From NCBI GenBank assembly GCA_045596285.1, contig JAZOCA010000130.1:5761-69760 (forward strand): a stretch of DNA of 64,000 nt. The letters run 5' to 3'. The position numbers and the translations under genes were made by a program. The notes under the pieces were generated by a model. It was given only the letters and a program-made list of their open reading frames with translations. It did no database searches and was not told the origin of the DNA. The DNA is from HGM11416 sp045596285 (lineage in GTDB: Bacteria; Bacillota; Clostridia; Christensenellales; Borkfalkiaceae). This document shows, piece by piece, positions 35,847 through 44,002 of this stretch; the first letter of the stretch is position 1, and each line of letters opens with the position of its first letter.

Positions 35847-35887
35847 AAAGAACAAAACTCCAACAAATTTTTGCAAATTGCAGATAT

Positions 35888-35916
35888 ATTGTAACACAAA
35901 AAGAACAAAAAAACAA
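35888..35916 (-). promoter_or_regulatory. Promoter of AraC regulator gene
   Basis: Minus strand TTGTTT, 17 bp, TACAAT. Confidence 0.65.
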
Positions 35917-35968
35917 ATTATTAACAAAAGGTTTTAACGGTAAAAGCCGTAAAATATTAAAATTTATA

Positions 35969-35987
35969 CCAAGCATACCTCGCTTGG
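35969..35987 (+). other. Leader hairpin before the large surface protein
   Basis: CCAAGC-ATACCTC-GCTTGG, ahead of the strong SD GGGAGG. Confidence 0.45.
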
Positions 35988-36012
35988 GTAATAAAAAAGG
36001 GAGGAAATAAAA

Positions 36013-39000
36013 ATGGCTCAAAAACGTGGTCGCATAGCTTTATTAGTTATGTCCATAGTATGCGCGGTTACATTTACAACTGGCATGCTTACCCTCAACG
36101 GCGGAACTGCGAAAGCAGCAGAAACCACATTGTACTCGGCTGATTTTGAGAATTTATCTGATGCGTCAACTGCAGACGATATATTTCAAAACACAGGGAT
36201 TGCTGGCGGAAACAGATCTATAGTTACCGCACTTCCCAATTACATCAACGCAATCTATACTTTCTGGGATAACGGTTGTCAACACCAATCGCTATACCTT
36301 GATACAGGTAGAGGTATTTCATCAACCGACGTAAGTAAAACTTACAAAGTAGAGATGACTTATCAACACTTTGGTTACGTTGCAAATACAACACTTGGTT
36401 TACAAGGTCCTACCACCGGTGATTATAATTCAGCGCTTATTTTAAGGGCAGACGGAACTAGCCAAGTTGATAACTACGGTGCTGAACAGTTTGTTTCTGC
36501 AGGTAAAGCTGTTTTAGGCGCAGACGGTTGGTGGGATATTGAATTTACCTTTACCGGTACCGGCGGATACTTATTCCCCATCTTTTGGATGAATTCAAGC
36601 GATTACGCTAAAGCAAACGAAGAACTTAACACGGGTTTAAACCTTGCTGAATTTAAAGTTACCTGTGAAGACGCTACCGTTTACGAAATGAAGGTAAACG
36701 CAGGCATCGATACTAACGACGGTGTATACCAAGCATGTGCTTTTGCAGCAGCAGCTCCAGTTGTTTTAAAAACCATTGCAGGTACTGAAGGTATTAACGG
36801 AAAAACCTTAAAAGTTACCTATACATTCTGGGAAGACGGCGGTTGGCAAAATAACAATCTTTACAGCGATACGAATAGAATTAATCTCGTAATGGAAGCT
36901 GGTGAAGAATACGTTTTAAGATTTAAAACCAAACTTTTTGGCCACGCAAGGGAAAATTATATTATCGTTAAGCAATTAGACGCTGCAAACGGTTTTGCTC
37001 AAAAGGGCGAAGCGCAAGCGATTTTAAGAGCAGACGGAACTTTTGCTTTTGCAGACTATCAATCGGGCGATAGCCATACCTTAGTAGAAGGTAAATCTAC
37101 CGTAACCGTTGCAAACGGAATTTTCGACGTAGTAATGGTGGTAAAAGGCTTAGGTTATAATTTCCAACTTATAGGAAATTACTGGTGTAGTGATCCCGTA
37201 TCTGCAAACGCTAATCACGATACAGGTATGTATTTAGATGATTTCACTATCGCTAAATACGTTGAAGACTCTCCCGAAGACCCTGAAGTTCCCGAAGAAC
37301 CCGAAGTTGATGAAAAGTACGACGTAGTATATTCACAAGACTTTAACAACGTTAGCGCTTCAACGTCAGGTAGTGACGCTATGTACCACGCAACAGGCTT
37401 TGCTGGCGCTCTTCACGAATTATCTATCGATACAACTGGTGTTAACGGAAGCAATGCTCTTAAGGGTATTTACACTTTCTGGGACAACGGTTGGCAACAC
37501 GTTAGTATTTATACGGATACGGGTAGAGTAAATGTTACCATGGAAGATGGTAAAGAATATATCGTTGAATTTAAAGCTAAGCTTTTAGGTTCTGCATCAA
37601 GCGCTGTTATTAGATTTTTACAACTTGATCCTAATAATGGTTGGTCTATGATATCTGAAGATCAAGCAATCCTTAATAGCAACGGAACTGTAGATTTTTT
37701 CAATATTTCTGGTAATAGCTTAAATAGCGAAAACTGCTCTTACACAGTTGATGCAAACGGTGTTTACTCAGTTAAAGTAGCTATAAAAGGTTTAGGTCAT
37801 AGATTCCAAATGCTTGGTAATATGTGTTCTTCTGATTATGCTGCATCAAATGAAAACCTTGATACCGGTCTTTTATTTGACGACTTTAAAGTATTAGTAG
37901 AAAAAGAAGAAACTGAAGAACCCGAAGTTGACGTAAGCGGAGATTACAGAGTAAGCTACGTTCAAGGATTTGAAAGCGTAGATAGTCTAACGTCAGGTAG
38001 TGATGCTATGTATCATGCATCAGGATTTGCTGGGGCTACGAAAGAACTAGTTATTGAAACTGAAGCTCCTATTAGTGGCAACAAATCACTTAAAGTAGTT
38101 CACGAATTCTGGGAAGATGGTGGTTGGCAAAAGGCAAACGCTTACCTTGATTCTGGTAGAACAAGCAATACTGCAAAAGATTCTATCTACCGTTTCTCTA
38201 TGAAGGTTAAACCCTTTGGTCACTGGGCTATGCTTGCTATCGGCTTTGCTTACAATAACGACGCATCTAAAGACGTAATCTTTATTAAAGCAGATGGTTC
38301 TACTTCTGCAGACATTGCTTACAACGGTGCTTTAATTAAATACGACGTAACTGAAGAAAGCGGTGTTTACACGGTAGTTCTTTATATGTACGGTTGCGAT
38401 AGTTATATCTTTAACTATTTCCACATGCAAGCAAGTGATGCTGCTTTAGCTAATAACGAAGCTACTGGTTTCTATCTTGATGATTATGAATTTGCAAAAC
38501 AACTTAAGGCAGAAGGCGCAGGCTTAGATAAGAAAGCAGAATTCTATAACAAATACACCGGAGGCAACTTCATTACTAACGGTACTTTCACTTCTGTTGA
38601 AAGCGTTGCTATTAGTGATATAACTCTTTCTAACGATCAATACTCTTACGAAAACGGCGTTCTTACCGTATATGAAAGCGTATTAAAAACTTTAGATAAC
38701 GGAACTTATACTCTTACTGCGGTTTCAGAAGCAGACGTTGCTGAAGTTACATTACTAGTAGATAACGTTGCTATGGGTTCAGTTTACGAAACAGATTTTG
38801 CCGGTATGCCCGCACTAAACGGTGGTCAAGAAGGTAACGATAACTTCTTCTTTAACAGCTATATGGATCCCGGTCGTTTCGATATTTATACCGTTGACGA
38901 AGGCGATAATAGATACGTTAAATTTGTAAAGAGTGAAGTTTCTGAAGCGTTTACTCAATTATTCCAATTCAATCCTAACCCAGGTAGACTTAACTGCTTA

Positions 39001-40521
39001 ACTAAAGATAAATGGCACTCAATTAGCACTGATATTAAACTTGAAAATGTTAGTCAAATTGCTATTGATATTAGAGTTCACGAAGCTACTGCAGATCCTA
39101 ACGCATACTATATGGAACTTGACCTAGTTAAGGGCGAACGCATTGACGATGGTAAACATAGTCCTTATGCAAGCTGGCAAGTAGTTGATAAGGGTAACGG
39201 CTGGTATACTCTTACCGTAAACTTTATGTTTACTGGCGAATATACCGATAACGCAGTTGCATACTTAATGTATAACGGCTGTCAAATTTCAGCAGAAAGC
39301 GCTTACTACTTTGATAATATCGTTGTTCAAAGCGAACTTATTCCTTACGTAGTTAACGGTAAGCAGGTTTACGACGTAGCTTCAAGCGAAATGCCTTACG
39401 CTATCATAGATTTATGTGGCGCGTTCGATATCTCTGCAATTACAGTTGGAGAAACCGCTTTAACTGCAGGTGTAGAATATACTACTAACACGACGCCTAC
39501 CGGAACTACCAGAGTTAATTTTGCTAAGTCTTTCTTACAAAATTATTCTGTAGGCGAAACAATTGCAATTAGAATTGCAACTACTAAGGGAAATGTAATC
39601 GCTTACGATTTAGCGGTTATCGATACTACACCCGTTCTTCCTTCTGAAGTGCTTGTTGCAGATATTGCTATAGAACAGTCTTTAACTGCAAGCGTAGACC
39701 TTAAGGGATATGAAATCGCGGGTATTACCTTAAATGAAACTGCTTTAGTTGGTACGGAATACATCTTCAACTCAGCTCTTGGAAGTATTGAATTTAAGTA
39801 TACGTATCTTAAGACTTTAGCAGTAGGTACTCACGTTTACACCATAGTAACCACTTCAGGTGCGGTAGGTACGTTTAGCATCTCAATAGAAAATAGTACT
39901 CCCGTTATTTCAGACGTGGTTTACGAAAAGAACGAAGGCGGTAATTTAACCGTAAACGTAGATGTTAAGGGTAAAGAAATAACAGCTGTAGTTATAGGCG
40001 AATTTGCTTTAACAGCAGGCGAATATTCTTACGAAAACGGCGTTCTTACCATCAATGAAAGTGCAATCGCTTCACTAAACGCAGGTGAATACGAATTAAC
40101 TGTAACCACGGTTGCAAGCGTAACGGTTAAACTTACCGTAAACGACGCTCCTCCTGCTTTTGAAGGCGAATACACTGCAAAGGTTGGCGAAGATTTAGTT
40201 ATAACTGTAAACGTTTATGGCAAAGAAATCGTAAGCGTTTCTATAGACGGGCTTGAACTTTTAGCAGAAGAATATTCTTATGCCGACGGTAAACTTACCA
40301 TTAGCGGTGCGGTATTTGAAGAACTAGCAGAAGGCGAAAGAGTTCTTACCTTAGTAACCGAAGGCGGAAATGCAGAACTTACGTTTGCTCTTACTAAAGT
40401 TGTAGCAGATTCAAGTAGTGGCGAAGTTGTATTAACCAGTTGTAATAGCTCGCTTGCTGGTAGCGGTATGCTTTCTATGCTTGCTATTGCAATAGCTTTA
40501 ATATTTAAGAAAAGAAGATAA
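36013..40521 (+). CDS. 1502-residue repeat surface protein with C-terminal membrane anchor
   Basis: Sec signal peptide (residues 1-36, cut after AKA). Four related modules of about 190-200 residues follow (about 38-232, 236-424, 443-640, 646-845). They share TFWDNG/EFWEDGGWQ, (Y)xDTGR and TGxxLDDF(K), and look like carbohydrate-binding beta-sandwiches. Acidic PEVPEEPEVDEK linkers separate some. A further module (about 955-1145) and several Ig-like repeats with SYENGVLTI follow. The end is TSCNSSLAGSGMLSMLAIAI-LIFKKRR: a Cys, a Gly/Ser turn, one helix and a basic tail, without LPxTG. No catalytic motif was seen. It probably binds glycan at the cell surface. Confidence 0.8.
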   Translation: MAQKRGRIALLVMSIVCAVTFTTGMLTLNGGTAKAAETTLYSADFENLSDASTADDIFQNTGIAGGNRSIVTALPNYINAIYTFWDNGCQHQSLYLDTGRGISSTDVSKTYKVEMTYQHFGYVANTTLGLQGPTTGDYNSALILRADGTSQVDNYGAEQFVSAGKAVLGADGWWDIEFTFTGTGGYLFPIFWMNSSDYAKANEELNTGLNLAEFKVTCEDATVYEMKVNAGIDTNDGVYQACAFAAAAPVVLKTIAGTEGINGKTLKVTYTFWEDGGWQNNNLYSDTNRINLVMEAGEEYVLRFKTKLFGHARENYIIVKQLDAANGFAQKGEAQAILRADGTFAFADYQSGDSHTLVEGKSTVTVANGIFDVVMVVKGLGYNFQLIGNYWCSDPVSANANHDTGMYLDDFTIAKYVEDSPEDPEVPEEPEVDEKYDVVYSQDFNNVSASTSGSDAMYHATGFAGALHELSIDTTGVNGSNALKGIYTFWDNGWQHVSIYTDTGRVNVTMEDGKEYIVEFKAKLLGSASSAVIRFLQLDPNNGWSMISEDQAILNSNGTVDFFNISGNSLNSENCSYTVDANGVYSVKVAIKGLGHRFQMLGNMCSSDYAASNENLDTGLLFDDFKVLVEKEETEEPEVDVSGDYRVSYVQGFESVDSLTSGSDAMYHASGFAGATKELVIETEAPISGNKSLKVVHEFWEDGGWQKANAYLDSGRTSNTAKDSIYRFSMKVKPFGHWAMLAIGFAYNNDASKDVIFIKADGSTSADIAYNGALIKYDVTEESGVYTVVLYMYGCDSYIFNYFHMQASDAALANNEATGFYLDDYEFAKQLKAEGAGLDKKAEFYNKYTGGNFITNGTFTSVESVAISDITLSNDQYSYENGVLTVYESVLKTLDNGTYTLTAVSEADVAEVTLLVDNVAMGSVYETDFAGMPALNGGQEGNDNFFFNSYMDPGRFDIYTVDEGDNRYVKFVKSEVSEAFTQLFQFNPNPGRLNCLTKDKWHSISTDIKLENVSQIAIDIRVHEATADPNAYYMELDLVKGERIDDGKHSPYASWQVVDKGNGWYTLTVNFMFTGEYTDNAVAYLMYNGCQISAESAYYFDNIVVQSELIPYVVNGKQVYDVASSEMPYAIIDLCGAFDISAITVGETALTAGVEYTTNTTPTGTTRVNFAKSFLQNYSVGETIAIRIATTKGNVIAYDLAVIDTTPVLPSEVLVADIAIEQSLTASVDLKGYEIAGITLNETALVGTEYIFNSALGSIEFKYTYLKTLAVGTHVYTIVTTSGAVGTFSISIENSTPVISDVVYEKNEGGNLTVNVDVKGKEITAVVIGEFALTAGEYSYENGVLTINESAIASLNAGEYELTVTTVASVTVKLTVNDAPPAFEGEYTAKVGEDLVITVNVYGKEIVSVSIDGLELLAEEYSYADGKLTISGAVFEELAEGERVLTLVTEGGNAELTFALTKVVADSSSGEVVLTSCNSSLAGSGMLSMLAIAIALIFKKRR

Positions 40522-40531
40522 TCATTAACCG

Positions 40532-40565
40532 ATTCCGCCGCTGAGTTTTTTGGCGGCGGAATTTT
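40532..40565 (+). terminator. Terminator or intercistronic hairpin
   Basis: Strong GC-rich stem ATTCCGCCGC / GCGGCGGAAT with only four Ts. It may attenuate rather than stop transcription into the next gene. Confidence 0.6.
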
Positions 40566-40585
40566 ACTACCTTAAGGGAGATAAT

Positions 40586-42952
40586 ATGCAGAAAAAAAAC
40601 AAAATAATTGCTGGAGCAGAGGAAAAAACGCCTTCTAAAAGTGAATATTTTTCATGGATAAATAATACTAACGAAGGGTCTACTCAAGATCAAACGATTA
40701 AAAATTTGCAGTTTTTCAAGTATTTATACGATACTTACGGTATGATTTTAGATATTTACGCTTGGGATGCAGGCAATTTAGACGGGGCGGGAAATTCCTA
40801 CGAAAAAGAAGATAGTCCTAAAATAAAAAAGCAATTTCCCAACGGCTATAAGCCGATAGTCGACATAGCAAAAAAGATGAATACCCGAATGGGGGTTTGG
40901 GGTGGGCCAGACGGTTTTGGCGATACCGAAGAACAGGCAAAAGCTCGCCGTGATTTATTAGTTCATCTATGCAAAGATTATAACTGGGCGCTTTTTAAAT
41001 TCGATGCCGTTTGCGGTTATCTTCGCGAAAACATGCGTGAATATTTTGCAAAAACCTTAACCGAGTGCAGAAAATACTCTTCGGATTTGATTTTACTTAA
41101 CCATAGAATAGATTTAGGGCAAGCGCAAAAGCACGCAACGACCTTTTTATGGGAGGGAATGGAAACTTACGTTGACGTTCACGCCTATAATAAAACAACA
41201 GCACCTCACAATAGGGGATATATCTTTTCGCGCGGGCATACGCCTGAACTTAAAAGACTCACCGAAGATCACGGCGTTTGTATTTCTTCTTCTATTGACT
41301 TTTTTGAAGACGATTTAGTTTATCAAGCGTTTAACAGATGTTTGATTTTAGCCCCGGAAATCTACGGGAATCCGTGGTTTTTAAGGGACGACGAGTTACC
41401 GCTTTTGGCGCGAATATTTAACCTTCACAGAAGATTTCGCGATATTTTGGTGGATGGTTTTGCGTTAGATGAAAGATTTGGCGAAAACGCCGTTGTTAGG
41501 GGAAGCGATAACCGTAGATTTTTATGTACTGGTAGCGCAACTTGGCAAGAAAGGATAATAGACCTTCCCTTAAACGAAGAAATCGGGCTTAAAAAATGCA
41601 AAAAGGTGGTTGTTGTAAGGCGCTTTCCAACCGAAAAAGTGCTTGGCGTGTATAATTACGGGGAAAGAGTGCAAGCGCAACTTTTACCATTCCGCGCCTG
41701 CTTGTTTGAAATTTGCGCTACAGATATAAGCGATAATTTAATTTGTGGTTGCGAATATGAAGTAATTCACGAAAACAACGGTATTATTGATAAAATCAAT
41801 ATTCTAAAAACCAACGGCAACGTCTATCTGTATAATCCAGCGAAAGATGAAATCTTACGCAACTATAGTTGCGAAAGTATGGACATTTCCCTTAAAAACC
41901 CCGATAAAATCGGAAGTTTAACGGCTTGTAAAATACCCGAAAACGACAGATATATTTATGAAAAAATACACTTTGCGTTAGATAATGACAGTTTAGAACG
42001 CCGTTCTGTTAGACGTTCTGGAAAAAGTGAAATTTCTGCCGTAACCGAGGCAAGAGATGCGTTCTTTAATCAGTATGCATATCGCATGCGCGGAACGGAT
42101 GGGGATACTTTGTTTAGCGGGGATTATAACCGTATATACGATATGAAGTCTCGCACCTACGTTAATTTTGATAATCGCAAGGGCTTTAGAATCGAAGGCG
42201 GATGTTTGCGTGTGGATATGGGCAAGGTTTGTTTGGCGGATAGGGTAGAAATAGAATTCTTTTCTGCCGAAGGCGGTGATCCATATAATTTTGAAGAACA
42301 AGTTGTTTACGATCTTGCCCAAAGTTCGGTAAATTTATCTAAATGGCAAAGGGCGAAATTAAAGAGCGTTGAGAATATATGCCCGCAAACTTTAGAATAT
42401 ATCGCCTATTATAGCGATAACACACACTTTGTAACCGGCTTAAGAAAAAAGGCTGTTTTTGAAATTGAAAAGCAGTTTAGATATTTCTGTTTGCCAAGTC
42501 AGCCCGATAGACTTTTCTCTTTTAAAGCATATAAAGGCAAGGAAGAAATTAAACCTTTAAATCCCACGGTTAACAATTTATTCGCTCCGTATGATAAAAA
42601 GCAAACTAATAATGCTTCTTGTACTGCCGTTCGTTTAAACAAGTTACCGTTGCACCCGTACTTAGCGGTGGCTGTTGAAGGGGTTACCGGTAACGAAAAC
42701 GTGTGCGTTTACGCAACCGTGAATGGGGAAGTTTACCATTTTCCGAATAGAGCGCCTGCGTACGTGGTTAATCCCTTTGAATATCCCGTCCATCCGGTAA
42801 ACGGTTATTATACCTTCTATTTGCCGGTTGAAAAAGAGTGGATAGGAAAAGAAATTTGCATAACCGCGCTTTTTGCATCTAATAGCGTGCCATGCGACGT
42901 TTATCTTTGCGACGGACACGGAAAGAGAGTTGGTCAAATAGTTCAATTGTAA
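40586..42952 (+). CDS. Alpha-galactosidase-like (clan GH-D type) glycoside hydrolase
   Basis: A 788-residue protein started at the ATG after SD AAGGGAGA; an in-frame ATG at 40550 falls inside the upstream hairpin. The N-terminal half is a TIM barrel. WDAGN and GVWGGPDGFG mark early strands, FKFDAVCG carries the candidate nucleophile Asp140, and SSSIDFFEDD a candidate acid. This resembles GH27/GH36/GH31-type retaining alpha-glycosidases. The C-terminal half is beta-rich. No signal peptide is seen, so the protein is probably cytoplasmic. Exact family not certain. Confidence 0.65.
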   Translation: MQKKNKIIAGAEEKTPSKSEYFSWINNTNEGSTQDQTIKNLQFFKYLYDTYGMILDIYAWDAGNLDGAGNSYEKEDSPKIKKQFPNGYKPIVDIAKKMNTRMGVWGGPDGFGDTEEQAKARRDLLVHLCKDYNWALFKFDAVCGYLRENMREYFAKTLTECRKYSSDLILLNHRIDLGQAQKHATTFLWEGMETYVDVHAYNKTTAPHNRGYIFSRGHTPELKRLTEDHGVCISSSIDFFEDDLVYQAFNRCLILAPEIYGNPWFLRDDELPLLARIFNLHRRFRDILVDGFALDERFGENAVVRGSDNRRFLCTGSATWQERIIDLPLNEEIGLKKCKKVVVVRRFPTEKVLGVYNYGERVQAQLLPFRACLFEICATDISDNLICGCEYEVIHENNGIIDKINILKTNGNVYLYNPAKDEILRNYSCESMDISLKNPDKIGSLTACKIPENDRYIYEKIHFALDNDSLERRSVRRSGKSEISAVTEARDAFFNQYAYRMRGTDGDTLFSGDYNRIYDMKSRTYVNFDNRKGFRIEGGCLRVDMGKVCLADRVEIEFFSAEGGDPYNFEEQVVYDLAQSSVNLSKWQRAKLKSVENICPQTLEYIAYYSDNTHFVTGLRKKAVFEIEKQFRYFCLPSQPDRLFSFKAYKGKEEIKPLNPTVNNLFAPYDKKQTNNASCTAVRLNKLPLHPYLAVAVEGVTGNENVCVYATVNGEVYHFPNRAPAYVVNPFEYPVHPVNGYYTFYLPVEKEWIGKEICITALFASNSVPCDVYLCDGHGKRVGQIVQL

Positions 42953-43090
42953 ATAATTTTTAAAGGAGTAATTTGAAGAACGCTTTATATTCTTTATTTT
43001 ACTTCTTTATTCTTTATGCATCGATTAATTTTTTGCAATCTCTTTAAGGCTTTTAACTGTTGTCTATTTGTGGCTAAGAGTGATAAATAC

Positions 43091-43119
43091 TTGATTATTT
43101 TTTCTATTTAAGGTAAAAT
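43091..43119 (+). promoter_or_regulatory. Promoter only 7 bp upstream of a start codon
   Basis: TTGATT, 17 bp, TAAAAT. The -10 ends 7 bp before the ATG at 43127, which has no SD, so the transcript may be leaderless. Confidence 0.6.
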
Positions 43120-43126
43120 TTTAATT

Positions 43127-43918
43127 ATGAAAGAAGTTGTTTTTTTAACGGAAGAAAAAAAGGAAGTTCCATCTATTGAAGTATACCAGCCCCAAAAAAG
43201 AGTGGGAAATAGCGCCGTTTTGATTTTTGCCGGCGGTGCTTACGCTATTCGCGCGCCACACGAAGGGGAAGGGTACGCACGCTTTTTAAACGAGCATGGC
43301 GTTTTATGTTTTGTTGTTAATTATCGCGTTAATCCCGATATGTTTCCCCTGCCTTTGGCAGATGCTCAAACCGCAGTTCAGTACGTAAGGGCAAACGCCG
43401 AAAAGTATAGCGTAGATAAAAATAAAATTGCAGTTATGGGATCTTCAGCAGGCGGGCATTTGTGCGCGTTGCTTTGTAGTTATAGACAAAAAGTATATAA
43501 AGAAGGTGGCGCACTAGATTATATTCGCGGTGAAGATTTCATTCCAAACGCACAAATTCTGTGTTATCCCGTAATAGACGTAGCAGATGAAAACATCACA
43601 CATAAGGGAAGTTGTGTGAATTTACTTGGCGAAGAATGGAAAAGCAATGGCAAAGAACTTTCACCGCACCTTATAGCAGATGAAAAAACTCCCATGGCTT
43701 TTATTTGGCATACTTTTAACGACGACGCCGTGAATTTGTTAAACAGTGTTAATTACGTTAAAAAATTAAAGCAGTTAGGCATTTTAACGGAGTTTCACGT
43801 TTTTCCTGAAGGCGCTCACGGGCTAGGACTTTCTCTTGGGGAAAGTAAACAAGAAAAACACGTTTCTACGTGGTCAAAACTGCTTGTTCAATGGCTTAAA
43901 TACGTGGATTTTATTTAA
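43127..43918 (+). CDS. Alpha/beta-hydrolase acetylesterase (xylan/sugar ester type)
   Basis: A 263-residue serine esterase. FAGGAYAIRAPHEGEG forms the oxyanion region (HGG-like), Ser107 is in VMGSSAGGH, the acid lies near FNDDAVN, and the His is in PEGAHGLG. This is the pattern of BD-FAE and acetyl-xylan esterase-like enzymes often annotated as endo-xylanase by mistake. No signal peptide, so it deacetylates imported oligosaccharides. It lies between an alpha-galactosidase-like gene and a GH127-like gene. Confidence 0.88.
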   Translation: MKEVVFLTEEKKEVPSIEVYQPQKRVGNSAVLIFAGGAYAIRAPHEGEGYARFLNEHGVLCFVVNYRVNPDMFPLPLADAQTAVQYVRANAEKYSVDKNKIAVMGSSAGGHLCALLCSYRQKVYKEGGALDYIRGEDFIPNAQILCYPVIDVADENITHKGSCVNLLGEEWKSNGKELSPHLIADEKTPMAFIWHTFNDDAVNLLNSVNYVKKLKQLGILTEFHVFPEGAHGLGLSLGESKQEKHVSTWSKLLVQWLKYVDFI

Positions 43919-43947
43919 TTTAGTCTACTTATTTCTTTTTTGAAATA

Positions 43948-43976
43948 CTTGATAATCGCTTTATAGGTACACTTTT
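43948..43976 (+). repeat. TAATCG element, copy 9
   Basis: Core TAATCGCTTTATAG, 30 nt after the esterase stop and 27 nt before the next start. Confidence 0.8.
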
Positions 43977-44002
43977 ATATTGTTTTTAGTTGAAGGGGAT
44001 AT

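Noticed and set aside
35847..35927. N-terminal extension of the AraC regulator
   Set aside because: It would start upstream of the predicted promoter; the shorter start fits the family.
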